Source: DATCJA01 sp963814955
GTDB taxonomy: Bacteria; Acidobacteriota; Vicinamibacteria; Vicinamibacterales; UBA2999
Assembly (NCBI GenBank): GCA_963814955.1
Contig: CAWFEX010000006.1
Span: forward strand, 62,001 to 126,000
DNA length: 64,000 nucleotides
Direction of reading: 5' to 3'
Of the stretch, positions 51,013 to 59,898 are shown one piece after another. Under the pieces are notes generated by a model, which saw only the letters and a program-made list of their open reading frames with translations, was not told the DNA's origin and made no database searches. A program made the translations under genes and the position numbers. Numbering within the stretch: position 1 is the first letter of the stretch; each line of letters starts with the position of its first letter.

Positions 51013-53412
51013 AGCGGCTCGTGGTCGTCGGCAACGGGATGGCGGGAATGGCGTGCCTCGAGCAGGTTCTTGCCTACCCGCCGCAATTTCACGTGACCGT
51101 GTTTGGCGACGAAACCCACGTCAACTACAACCGCATCATGCTGTCGTCCGTTCTGGCGGGGGAGACGCGCGGCCGACGACATCGTCCATCAATCCGCTCG
51201 AGTGGTATCAGCGCAACGGAATCGCACTGCGGCTCGGGGTTCGCATCATGGACGTCGATCCGGCCCTGAAGACGGTGACTGGCGACGACGGCAGCGTCAC
51301 GCCATATGACACGTTGCTGCTCGCCACCGGCAGCTCCGCGTTGATGCCGCCGATCGACGGCCTCGACAAGGATGGCGTCTTCGTATTCCGGACGCTCGAC
51401 GACACCCGCGCGCTGATTCAGCGTTCGGGTCCTGGCGTGAAGGCGATCGTCATCGGCGGCGGGCTGCTTGGCCTCGAGGCCGCACGTGGCCTCCAGGTAC
51501 AGGGCTGCAGCGTCACGGTCGTCCATCTGATGTCGACGCTGATGGAACGGCAGCTCGACCAGGACGGCGGTCAGTATCTGGTCGGAAAGATGGAGGACCT
51601 CTGCATCCGCGTGCTCCTCGGGCGGACGACGACCGCAATTGTCGGCAACGGGCACGTCGAGGGTGTGGCATTGGAGGACGGGACGATCCTCGACGCCGAT
51701 CTCGTCGTGGTGGCGGCCGGTATCCGCCCCAACGTGCAGCTGGCGTACAAGGCGGGCCTCACCGTCAATCGCGGCATCGTCGTCAACGACCAGATGGAGA
51801 CGTCCGATCCCGATGTGTTCGCCGTCGGCGAATGCGTCGAGCATCGAGGCATCTGCTACGGACTGGTCGCGCCCCTGTTCGAGCAGGGGAAGGTGGTCGC
51901 GGCGACGATCACGGGCAACAAAGGGCCGGCCTACACCGGCTCGGTCCAGGCGGCGACGCTCAAGATCATGGGTGTCGACGTGTTTTCGGCGGGCGACTGG
52001 AGCGAGCAGAATGCCGAGCCTGTCCGCTATGAGGATCGCGCGCTTGGTGTTTACAAGAAACTCACCGTTCGCGACGGCAAGCTCGCTGGCGTCATCCTCG
52101 TCGGCGACACGTCCGACAGCCACCGGTACATGGAGTGGCTCCGCACCGGCGCCAGCCTGGTCGAGCAGCGGCGCCATCTGCTCTTTCCTCCACCGGCCGC
52201 GGACGTGGGGCTGGACGTCGCGGAGATGTCCGACAGCGCGACGATCTGCGGCTGTGTCGGCGTCACCAAGAAGCAGATCATCCACGCCATTCACGATCGC
52301 GGCGTGAACACGTTGTCGCAGCTCAAGGAAACGACGCGCGCGAGCACGGGCTGTGGCAGCTGCACGCAGCTCTGTCAGGACCTGCTGCGCGCGGTTGCGC
52401 CGGAATTCGCGGAAGAGGCAAAGAAAGTCATTTGCGCGTGCGTGCCGTTTGCCGAGGACAAGCTGCGCGAGATTCTTCGCAGTCAGCGCTTTCGCTCCGT
52501 GCAGGAGGTGCTCGAGATTTACGGCAACGGCATCGGCTGCGAGATCTGCAAACCGGCGCTCAGCTACATGCTCGACATGCTGTGGTGCGGCGACCACGAC
52601 GAGGATCGGTCGGCGCGGTTCATCAACGATCGCGTGCACGCCAATATCCAGAAGGACGGCACGTTTTCCGTCGTACCTCGCATTCGAGGCGGTGTGACGA
52701 GTCCCGACGAGCTCAGGCGGATCGCTGACGTGGCGGACAAGTACAAGGTGCCGATGGTGAAGATCACCGGCAGCCAGCGGATCGATCTGCTCGGTGTGAA
52801 GAAGGAGGATCTGCCGCGCATCTGGGCGGATCTGGAATGCCGTCGGGTCAGGCGTATACGAAGGGCGTCCGCATGGTGAAGACGTGTGTGGGGACCGACT
52901 TCTGCCGGTTCGGCACCCAGAACTCGATTGCGGCCGGCATCGAGATGGAGCGCCGCTTCGAGCAGCTCTACACGCCGCACAAGGTGAAGATGGGCGCGGT
53001 CGGGTGTCCACGAAACTGCGCCGAGGCCACCGTCAAGGATATCGGTCTCGTTGGGGTTGAGGGCGGCTGGCAGGTTGTCGTCGGCGGCGCCGCCGGCAAG
53101 GGCGTGCGAAGGGCTGACCTTTTGACTACCGTCGAGACCACCGACGCGGCGCTCGAAGCCGCGGAGCTCTTCTTCCAGTACTACCGTGAGAACGCGAACT
53201 ATCTCGAGCGCACATACGACTTCGTCGAGCGGCTTGGGATCGAGAAGGTTCGGAAGGAAACGATTTACGCGCCGGACGGTGTGCGAGCGGGGCTGCTCGA
53301 TCGCCTGAAGAAATCGAAGATGCGCGCGAAGGATGCCTGGCAAGAAGGGCGCGCCCCGAAGCATCCGACGCAGTTCATACCGCTTCGACCGATCGAAACG
53401 GTGTCCGCATGA
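51009..53412 (+). CDS. nirB: Nitrite reductase large subunit (two frameshifts)
   Basis: FAD/NAD(P)H domain at the N-terminus (LVVVGNGMAGMACLEQVL, IVIGGGLLGLEAARGL), a BFD-like [2Fe-2S] region (ICGCVGVTKKQIIHAI, STGCGSCTQLC), then the ferredoxin-like half domain and siroheme/[4Fe-4S] cysteines KTCVGTDFCRFG and GCPRNCAEA. It reduces nitrite to ammonium with NADH together with NirD. Frame breaks occur near 51165 and 52845, each between conserved segments that continue in the next frame. Rejoined length is about 800 residues, normal for the family. It overlaps both neighbours by four bases. Confidence 0.92.
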
Positions 53413-53738
53413 ACGAACACTGGGTCCGAATCACGACGTGCGACAACATCCCGCCGCGCGAGGGACGCGCGGTCCACGTAGCTGGCAGGGAAATCGCCAT
53501 CTTCAATCTTGGCGATCGGTTTCTCGCGACCGACAACCGCTGTCCGCACAAGAGTGGACCGCTGTGCGACGGCATTGTGACGGGCGCTTCGGTGGTCTGT
53601 CCGCTGCACGCCTGGAAGGTCAATCTGGAAACGGGCGAAGTGGAGCGTCCTGCGGCGGACAGAGGATGCGTCGGCACCTATATGACGCGTATCGAAGACG
53701 GCGTAGTCGCGATCGAATTGCCAATCGACACTCATTAA
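53409..53738 (+). CDS. nirD: Nitrite reductase small subunit (Rieske-type)
   Basis: This 109-residue protein has the Rieske-like [2Fe-2S] motifs CPHKSG and CPLHAWKV, in the order and spacing of NirD, with the loops IPPREGRAVHVAGREIAIF and ETGEVERPA around them. It partners NirB in the NADH-dependent nitrite reductase. It overlaps the nirB stop by ATGA. The next gene starts ten bases after its stop. Confidence 0.93.
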   Translation: MNEHWVRITTCDNIPPREGRAVHVAGREIAIFNLGDRFLATDNRCPHKSGPLCDGIVTGASVVCPLHAWKVNLETGEVERPAADRGCVGTYMTRIEDGVVAIELPIDTH

Positions 53739-53747
53739 CCTAGGGGC

Positions 53748-54476
53748 ATGATGCAAATCGGAACTTCTTTGGCTGACAACAACCGCGATATCGACTTTCT
53801 TCACGAGATCACGAGCCGGATCGCCGCTGCCGATCCGTTTCAGACCGTCCTCTCGCGGGTCGTGAATTTTGTCGCGACGCTCGTCCAGTGTGATTCCTGT
53901 TTCATCTACGTGCTGGAGCAGGACGACGAGCTCGTGCTTCGGGCGTCGAAGAATCCGCACGCCGACATCGTCGATCGGCTGAAGCTCAGGGTGGGGCAGG
54001 GTATTACAGGCTGGGTGGCGGAACATCGCACGCCGGTGGCCATCGCTCACCACGCGTTCGAGGACCCGCGGTTTCAGCTGTTCAACGAGCTGCCGGAGGA
54101 CCGCTACGAGGCGTTTCTCTCGGTGCCCGTCATCAGCCGCGGCCGTCTCGTCGGCGTCATCAACGTGCAGCACCGGCAGCCGCACGATCACGCGCAGCGG
54201 GAGATTCAGCTCATTTCCACGATTGGATTTCTTGTCGGCGCCGAGATCGATCTGGCGCGCCTCGAAGTGGAAAACAGTGAATTATCGGACCGCCTCGAGG
54301 AACGAAAGGTCATCGATCGTGCGAAGGGCATTCTGCAGCGCGATCTCGCGATTACCGAAGAAGAGGCGTACCTCACGATTCAGCGTCAAAGCCGGCAGCG
54401 TCGCCGGCACAAAAAGGAGATCGCCGAGGCGATCATCATCGGCGATGAGGTTCGACGCGGCAAGGCCGGCGTCTGA
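53748..54476 (+). CDS. GAF-ANTAR antitermination regulator
   Basis: An N-terminal GAF domain (FQTVLSRVVNFVATLVQCDSC, VGQGITGWVAEHRTPVAI, VPVISRGRLVGVINVQH) is followed by a short coiled coil and a C-terminal ANTAR domain (LEERKVIDRAKGILQRDLAI, TEEEAYLTIQRQSRQRRRHK). ANTAR proteins bind paired hexaloop hairpins in mRNA leaders and prevent termination, and in nitrate assimilation NasR/NasT fill this role. A GAF sensor in place of a NIT domain suggests that a small ligand or redox signal is read. It ends the nirBD operon, so it is a likely regulator of these operons. ATG 53751 is an alternative start with better ribosome-binding spacing. Confidence 0.87.
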   Translation: MMQIGTSLADNNRDIDFLHEITSRIAAADPFQTVLSRVVNFVATLVQCDSCFIYVLEQDDELVLRASKNPHADIVDRLKLRVGQGITGWVAEHRTPVAIAHHAFEDPRFQLFNELPEDRYEAFLSVPVISRGRLVGVINVQHRQPHDHAQREIQLISTIGFLVGAEIDLARLEVENSELSDRLEERKVIDRAKGILQRDLAITEEEAYLTIQRQSRQRRRHKKEIAEAIIIGDEVRRGKAGV

Positions 54477-54582
54477 ACGCCACGCCCTGCAGGACGCGAA
54501 CCTGCGGCCACGACGCACGAAGAGAAGTCATCCCCGTTCGCTTCCTGACGTCTCTTGACCTAATCAATCGCTTCAATTCGCG

Positions 54583-54816
54583 TCATCCTCGACCACACGA
54601 CGCGCGCACACAACGGAGGAGCCCGTTTCGCATCTCGTGTTGATTCGGCGCGACCATCAACGGTGACCGGTGGTCGTACTCTCCATTCGAACCGTTCGGG
54701 TCTGCGCCCGCTTCGAGGGGGAGACGAACATAGTCGGGTCGCTTCGTTTCGATCGCAACGTGAAGCGTCGCGGTCGTCCACCCAAAAATGGATGCGGGCG
54801 CTGGATCGTAATTGGA
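54583..54816 (-). pseudogene. Probable ankyrin-repeat gene remnant
   Basis: The minus strand reads SIFGWTTATLHVAIETKRPD then YVRLPLEAGADPNGSNGEYD and HRSPLMVA, close to the ankyrin consensus (TPLHVAIE..RPDYVRLLLEAGADPN). No start is present in this frame before the match, and the sequence runs out into a stop after the second repeat, so it is a fragment. The other parts of the 54477-55008 interval show no gene. A ribosome binding site (AAGAGG at 54995-55000) for the sheath gene lies at its right end. Confidence 0.5.
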
Positions 54817-55008
54817 TCTGCGGCTCGATATTGATGAGGCCGATCTGACACAGTTGTGCGCCTCGACAATCTGAGTATGATTGGGCGCGATCCACGATCG
54901 AGTCGACACATCGGCCGATGCTGCGCGCATCGGATGCCGCATCCCCCCGCACGAGCCGGTGTCGAGTAAGAGACTCAAGCGATCATCAGAATTCAAGAGG
55001 TGACGCCC

Positions 55009-56592
55009 ATGCCCGTTTCCGTGAGCTATCCCGGTGTGTACATCGAGGAGATCCCGAGTGGAGTGCGGACGATCGTCAGCGTCGCGACCTCGATCACGGC
55101 ATTTGTGGGCAAGGCAGTTCGTGGTCCCACCGGTGTTCCTGAAACGATCACGAGCTTTGCCGACTTCGAGCGCGTGTTTGGCGGGCTTCACCGCGACTTT
55201 ATGCTCGGCTACGCGGTCCGCGACTTTTATCTCAATGGCGGTTCCACGGCGGTCGTCGTGCGGTTGTACAAGCCCACCACCAACAAGGCCAGCAAGGCCA
55301 GCTTCAACGTTCCGAACCTCGGCCTCGAAGCAGCCAACGAGGGCACGTGGGGAATGAAGCTCAGGGTGCGGGTCGAGAAGAAAGCCGCCACAGATCCCAA
55401 CCTGGTTGCTGCAGCCACTCGACTGGGCGTTGCGCCGGCGGATCTCTTCGACATCATCGTCCGTGACGGCAACACCGGACGGATCGAGACGTTTCTGAAC
55501 GTCACGACGAAAGAAAGCGCGCGGCGTGCCGACCGCGTGCTGAAGAACGAATCGACCCTGATTCGCGCCACGCAGGCACTTCCAGCCGCGACCGCGCCTT
55601 CCGCCCACACCGGCGCCCTGACCGACGCCGACGTGTGGACGGATCAGACCAAATCCACGCCGGCTCAGAGCACGGCGACGACCGAAGCCGTCGACAGCGC
55701 CGCCGTCGGAGCGGCCGAATTCAAGGCCGGAGTCAACCTGCTCGACAAGACCGACCTGTTCAACCTGCTGTGCATTCTGCCCGACGCACGGGACGGCGAC
55801 GTGCCCGACGACGTGTATCAGGATGCAATGAGTTTCTGCGGCAAGCGACGGGCGTTTCTCATCGTCGACTCCAAGGCTGGCTGGAACTCGGTGAGCAGCG
55901 CGCAGACCGGTGTGGCGGGAATGAACCTGACCGGCGACGCCGCGCGGAACGCCGCCGTCTACTTCCCGCGGGTCAAGCAGGCCGACGCCATGCTCGACGG
56001 GCAGATCGAAACATTTCCAGCGAGCGGCATGATCGCCGGCGTCATGGCCCGCACCGACGCGCAGCGCGGCGTGTGGAAGGCGCCGGCCGGCACGGACGCA
56101 GCACTCACCGGCGTCGCCGGGCTCCAGGTCATCATGACCGACGCTGAAAACGGGCTGCTCAATCCCCTCGGAATCAACTGTCTGCGCAGCTTCCCGATTT
56201 TCGGCAACGTCGTGTGGGGCTCGCGCACCTTGCGCGGAGCGGATGCGGCCGCCGACGAGTACAAGTACGTGCCCGTCCGCCGCACCGCGCTCTTCATCGA
56301 GGAGAGTCTGTATCGCGGCCTGAAGTGGGTCGTGTTCGAACCAAACGACGAACCGTTGTGGGCGCAGATCCGGCTGAACGTCGGGGCGTTCATGCACAAC
56401 CTGTTCAGGCAGGGCGCGTTCGCGGGCCGAACGCCTCGCGAGGCCTATCTGGTGAAGTGCGACGCGGAAACGACGACGCAGAACGACATCAACCTTGGCA
56501 TCGTGAACATCCTGGTCGGCTTCGCGCCGCTCAAGCCTGCCGAGTTCGTCATCATCAAGCTGCAGCAGATGGCGGGGCAGATACAGACGTAA
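55009..56592 (+). CDS. eCIS contractile tail sheath protein
   Basis: This 527-residue protein begins VSYPGVYIEEIPSGVRTIV, the usual N-terminus of sheath subunits, and carries the sheath fold segments SITAFVGKAVRGP, FSVF-type junction ERVFGGLHRDFMLGYAVRDF, a central variable domain (about residues 150-260), and a C-terminal RTALFIEESLYRGLKWVVFE and NDINLGIVNILVGFAPLKPA. Sheath subunits polymerise around the tube and contract to drive it into a target. It is the first gene of the locus. No frame break is seen in any eCIS gene. AAGAGG lies eight bases before ATG 55009, and an upstream GTG at 55000 is less likely. Confidence 0.93.
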   Translation: MPVSVSYPGVYIEEIPSGVRTIVSVATSITAFVGKAVRGPTGVPETITSFADFERVFGGLHRDFMLGYAVRDFYLNGGSTAVVVRLYKPTTNKASKASFNVPNLGLEAANEGTWGMKLRVRVEKKAATDPNLVAAATRLGVAPADLFDIIVRDGNTGRIETFLNVTTKESARRADRVLKNESTLIRATQALPAATAPSAHTGALTDADVWTDQTKSTPAQSTATTEAVDSAAVGAAEFKAGVNLLDKTDLFNLLCILPDARDGDVPDDVYQDAMSFCGKRRAFLIVDSKAGWNSVSSAQTGVAGMNLTGDAARNAAVYFPRVKQADAMLDGQIETFPASGMIAGVMARTDAQRGVWKAPAGTDAALTGVAGLQVIMTDAENGLLNPLGINCLRSFPIFGNVVWGSRTLRGADAAADEYKYVPVRRTALFIEESLYRGLKWVVFEPNDEPLWAQIRLNVGAFMHNLFRQGAFAGRTPREAYLVKCDAETTTQNDINLGIVNILVGFAPLKPAEFVIIKLQQMAGQIQT

Positions 56593-56606
56593 ACGGGGGT
56601 TGGCTG

Positions 56607-56663
56607 GTAGGGCCGGGAGCTTGGACCCGCCTCGGCGCGCGGCCCTGAAAGGCCCGGCCCTAC
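56607..56663. repeat. Inverted repeat between sheath and tube genes
   Basis: GTAGGGCCGGG (56607-56617) and CCCGGCCCTAC (56653-56663) are exact 11-bp complements enclosing a GC-rich loop with a further GGCGCG core. It could be an attenuator that adjusts sheath-to-tube stoichiometry or stabilises the 3' end of the sheath message. The same hairpin style is common between acidobacterial genes. Confidence 0.6.
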
Positions 56664-56696
56664 GCTACGTTGCAACCGAGCTCGTAAGGAGACCCC

Positions 56697-57212
56697 ATGG
56701 CCCAGTTTTCCGTGAACCCGTCGCGATTCGATCCCTACAAGAACTTCAAGTTCCGCGTGAAGTGGGACGGGCGCTACGTCGCCGGGATCAGCAAGGTGAG
56801 CGCCCTGAAGCGCACGACCGAGGTGGTGAAGCACCGTGAGGGCGGAGATCCAAGCAGCACACGCAAGTCGCCGGGCCGTACTGAGTTCGAAGCGATCACG
56901 CTCGAGCGCGGCGTCACGCACGACCCCGAGTTCGAGAAGTGGGCGAACAAGGTCTGGAACTTCGGCGCCGGGCTTGGCGCCGAGACCTCGCTCAAGGATT
57001 TTCGCAAGGACGTCATCATCGAGGTGTACAACGAAGCCGGACAGCTCGTCATCGCCTATCGCGTCTATCGTTGCTGGGTCTCGGACTTCCAGGCCCAGGC
57101 CGATCTCGACGCCAACGCCAACGTCGTCCTGATCCAGAGCATCAAGCTCGAAAACGAAGGCTGGGAGCGCGACACCGCCGTCGTGGAACCGAGCGAACCG
57201 GCACTGGCGTAA
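56697..57212 (+). CDS. eCIS tail tube protein
   Basis: This 171-residue protein matches gp19-type tube subunits: FDPYKNFKFRVKWDGRYVAG at the N-terminus, VSALKRTTEVVKHREGGDPS, EAITLERGVTHDPEFEKWAN and a C-terminal NVVLIQSIKLENEGWERD. Tube subunits stack as hexameric rings to form the inner spike channel inside the sheath. Only one tube gene is in the window. It starts 104 bp after the sheath stop with AAGGAG just upstream. Confidence 0.92.
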   Translation: MAQFSVNPSRFDPYKNFKFRVKWDGRYVAGISKVSALKRTTEVVKHREGGDPSSTRKSPGRTEFEAITLERGVTHDPEFEKWANKVWNFGAGLGAETSLKDFRKDVIIEVYNEAGQLVIAYRVYRCWVSDFQAQADLDANANVVLIQSIKLENEGWERDTAVVEPSEPALA

Positions 57213-57230
57213 GGCTCATCGTTCGTCGTC

Positions 57231-57920
57231 ATGCGGCTCACCTCGGCCCGGCAACTGCTCGAAAGCTGGGAGGCCCTTCAGGGTCAACCGATGCCCGTGC
57301 GCGCCGCCGGGCTGGCTGCACTCCTGACCGGGCGATCGCTCCCAGACGCGCTGCGCTGGAGCATTGCACGGCGCGATCGCGCGTTGTTCGATTTCCGGGC
57401 GCAGATGTTCGGCGAACGCGTCGAAGCTGTTACCCCGTGCCCCAACTGCGCGGAGCAGTTGGAAATGCAACTTTCACTGGCGCAGATTGCGCCGTCAAAA
57501 ACCGCTGCGCGGAAATCAGGATTCCAGACGCTGCACGTTGACGGCGCGCGTGTTCGCTGCCGTGCGCCGAATAGCGAAGACCTTCTGACCATCGCAGCGT
57601 CGCGCGACGTGGCCGAAGCGCGGGCACAGCTGATCGCGCGATGCATTCAAACAGATGATCCGGAGCTGCGCGAACGCGCGGCGGCTCTCCTGACGGGTGA
57701 ACCTGCCGACGACGTGGAGTTGAATCTGACGTGTCCGGCGTGCGGGCACACCTGGCAGGCTCCATTCGATATCGCCGCCTTCGTGTGGCGTGAACTGGAC
57801 GATTGGGCGCAGCGCACGCTGCGTGAGATCCACGTAATCGCTGGCGCATACGGGTGGAGCGAGGGCGAGATCCTTCAGCTCAGCGCCAGGCGCCGGCAGA
57901 TGTACGTCGAGATGATCTGA
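57231..57920 (+). CDS. eCIS-associated zinc-ribbon protein
   Basis: The 229-residue protein carries two CxxC pairs, CPNC at residues 70-73 and CPAC at 168-171 followed by GHTW, that probably build a zinc site bridging two parts of the chain. The C-terminus (HVIAGAYGWSEGEILQLSARRRQMYVEMI) looks like the C-terminal helix of small baseplate or chaperone proteins of contractile tails (T4 gp26/gp51-type). It lies between the tube gene and a linker protein and overlaps the latter by one base. Its role is probably structural or assembly-related. Confidence 0.65.
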   Translation: MRLTSARQLLESWEALQGQPMPVRAAGLAALLTGRSLPDALRWSIARRDRALFDFRAQMFGERVEAVTPCPNCAEQLEMQLSLAQIAPSKTAARKSGFQTLHVDGARVRCRAPNSEDLLTIAASRDVAEARAQLIARCIQTDDPELRERAAALLTGEPADDVELNLTCPACGHTWQAPFDIAAFVWRELDDWAQRTLREIHVIAGAYGWSEGEILQLSARRRQMYVEMI

Positions 57921-58591
57921 TGAGCGACTACTTCGCCGCGCTGGCGCTGCGAACGCTTCGTCCCGAGCTCGGCGTGCAGCCGCGGCGGCGCTCGCCGTTC
58001 GAAGATGCGGTACCTCGGGCGTCTGATGAGGCTTTCGCCGCAAACGATGAGGCCATCGCGCACGCCGCTCGACCGAGCGATGTCAATGAAAGAAATGAAC
58101 GTGCGCCTCGCTCCAAAAGACGGATCACTGCGGCGGTGGACTCATCGGTCGACGAACCTCTCGTCCAGCCGCCGGTGACTTTCAGGAAAGCGCGTTCACG
58201 TGCGGTTGATCTCGGGGACGAGGTCATCGCCGTTCCGGCAGCTCACCCGGCCGTCCGCGTAGCGGAGCCGATGACGATCGTGAGGACCAAACGCATCGAA
58301 CGCGACTCGCATCCGCTGGTCCGTCGCGCGGAAACCCGCTCAGGCGACCATCGCGGGCCCGAACCGCTGCTTCCGCGCGCAAATGAGCGATCGGCCGAAA
58401 CGTCCGAGGAATCCGCGGCCCGCGTCAAAGAGGCGCAGCGTTCCGAGCCGACTGTTCGCATTCACATCGGGCGGGTGGACGTACGCGCGGTGACCTCGGG
58501 TGCTCCGAGCCAACCTCCGCGTCGGAGCAAAGCCACCGGGCTCATGACGCTGGATGACTACGTCAAGCAGCGCGACGGAGGCGGGTCGTGA
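57920..58591 (+). CDS. eCIS-associated low-complexity linker protein
   Basis: The 223-residue protein starts MSDYFAALALRTLRPELGVQ and ends PTVRIHIGRVDVRA then LMTLDDYVKQRDGG. Between these short conserved ends is a charged, proline- and alanine-rich stretch with no predicted fold. Its place between a zinc-ribbon protein and the DUF4255 protein, with overlapping starts and stops, recurs in eCIS clusters as I know them. It may tether baseplate or cap parts. I do not recognise a domain. Confidence 0.6.
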   Translation: MSDYFAALALRTLRPELGVQPRRRSPFEDAVPRASDEAFAANDEAIAHAARPSDVNERNERAPRSKRRITAAVDSSVDEPLVQPPVTFRKARSRAVDLGDEVIAVPAAHPAVRVAEPMTIVRTKRIERDSHPLVRRAETRSGDHRGPEPLLPRANERSAETSEESAARVKEAQRSEPTVRIHIGRVDVRAVTSGAPSQPPRRSKATGLMTLDDYVKQRDGGGS

Positions 58592-59898
58592 GCAGCGCGC
58601 TCGCCATCGCGGCGGTCACCGCCGTGCTGAAGGACCTGCTCAACAACGGCATCATCGCCAACGATCTCGGAGCAGTGACCGGCAGTTCGGTGCGAGTCAC
58701 ATCGAAGCCGCCCGATCTGTTGAAGACCGGTGTCGACGAGGAGGTCGGCCTCAATCTTTTCCTGTATCACACGACCGCTAACACGACGCTCCACAACAAC
58801 GCGCTGCCGGCGTTCGACCCGCGCGGGAATCGTGTCAACAATGCGCCGCTCGCGCTCGACCTGCACTACCTGCTGATGGCCTACGGCCGCGACGAGTACC
58901 AGGCCGAGATCCTGATGGGTTACGCGATACAGCTGCTACACGACACACCTGTGCTCACCCGCAAGTCGATTCAGGATTCGCTGTCCGCGATTCCGTCGTT
59001 GCAGGTGACCGGCAGCATTCTCCCGCCGGCCTACCAGGCTCTGGCGGCAGCGGACCTGGCCGAACAGATCGAGCAGGTGAAGATCTGCCCGGAGCCGCTC
59101 GGTGTCGAGGACATCAGCAAGCTCTGGACGGCGTTTCAGGCCAATCACTTCCGACTGACGGCCGGCTATACCGCCTCGGTGGTGCTGATCCAGGGCAGGA
59201 AATCCACGCGCGCGCCGGTGCCAGTGTTGAAGTCGAACTTGTACGTGATGCCGCTCAGGCATCCACGAATAGACGCTGTGATCTCGGCCGTGCTGCCACC
59301 CGCCGACGTGCGCATCACGGCGGCGAGCTCAATCCTGATCCAGGGAAACGGACTGCGCGGCGACGTCACGCGCGTTCAGATCGGCCAGGCCGTCGTGACG
59401 CCACCAGCTCCCGGCGACTCTCAGATTTCGATCGATCTGAACACGGTGTCGGGTCTTCGCGCCGGCGTACAGGCGACTCAGGTCATTCACGATCTTCTCA
59501 TGGGCGAGCCGCCGCCGGGCCAACCCCATCGCGGATTCGAGTCGAACGTCGTCCCGTTCGTGCTGCATCCGGTGATTACCGTACCGGCGACGTATTCGAT
59601 GGCCGCCGGAACGCTGACGGTGGGCTCCAGCCCCGCGGTGGGCAAGGCGCAGCACGCAACGCTGTACCTGTACGAGCACGACGCACCTGACACTCGAGCG
59701 GCGCGCGCCTACAGCTTTCCCGCGCCGAGAAACAACGGTATTACCGGCGCGGACACGACGACAGCGAGCATCCCGTTCGCCGTTGGCGGCGTTGTGCCCG
59801 GCGCGTATCTGGCCTATGTGAGCGTGGACGGTGCGGAAAGCCCTCTCGCCCTTGCGGCCGGGAAATTCGATTCGCCAAGAGTGACGGTGACGTCATGA
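58588..59898 (+). CDS. DUF4255 (Pvc16-like) tail terminator protein with C-terminal Ig-like extension
   Basis: The N-terminal ~190 residues match the DUF4255/Pvc16_N domain (LAIAAVTAVLKDLLNNGI, VNLF-type GLNLFLYHTTANTTLHNNAL, LALDLHYLLMAYGRDEYQAE). In antifeeding-prophage-type particles this protein caps the tube and ends sheath growth. The remaining 240 residues include an IPT/TIG-like Ig region (ILIQGNGLRGDVTRVQIGQA) and a second beta-rich domain, more than the usual size, so they may add a surface-binding function. It starts with a GTG and overlaps both neighbours by four bases. Confidence 0.85.
   Translation: MSSALAIAAVTAVLKDLLNNGIIANDLGAVTGSSVRVTSKPPDLLKTGVDEEVGLNLFLYHTTANTTLHNNALPAFDPRGNRVNNAPLALDLHYLLMAYGRDEYQAEILMGYAIQLLHDTPVLTRKSIQDSLSAIPSLQVTGSILPPAYQALAAADLAEQIEQVKICPEPLGVEDISKLWTAFQANHFRLTAGYTASVVLIQGRKSTRAPVPVLKSNLYVMPLRHPRIDAVISAVLPPADVRITAASSILIQGNGLRGDVTRVQIGQAVVTPPAPGDSQISIDLNTVSGLRAGVQATQVIHDLLMGEPPPGQPHRGFESNVVPFVLHPVITVPATYSMAAGTLTVGSSPAVGKAQHATLYLYEHDAPDTRAARAYSFPAPRNNGITGADTTTASIPFAVGGVVPGAYLAYVSVDGAESPLALAAGKFDSPRVTVTS

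Noticed and set aside
51125..53011. Minus-strand open frame of 628 codons
   Set aside because: It is antisense to nirB, whose siroheme and BFD motifs are unmistakable on the plus strand.
54560..54952. Minus-strand 130-codon open frame
   Set aside because: The ankyrin-like similarity lies in the neighbouring frame, so this one is a shadow.
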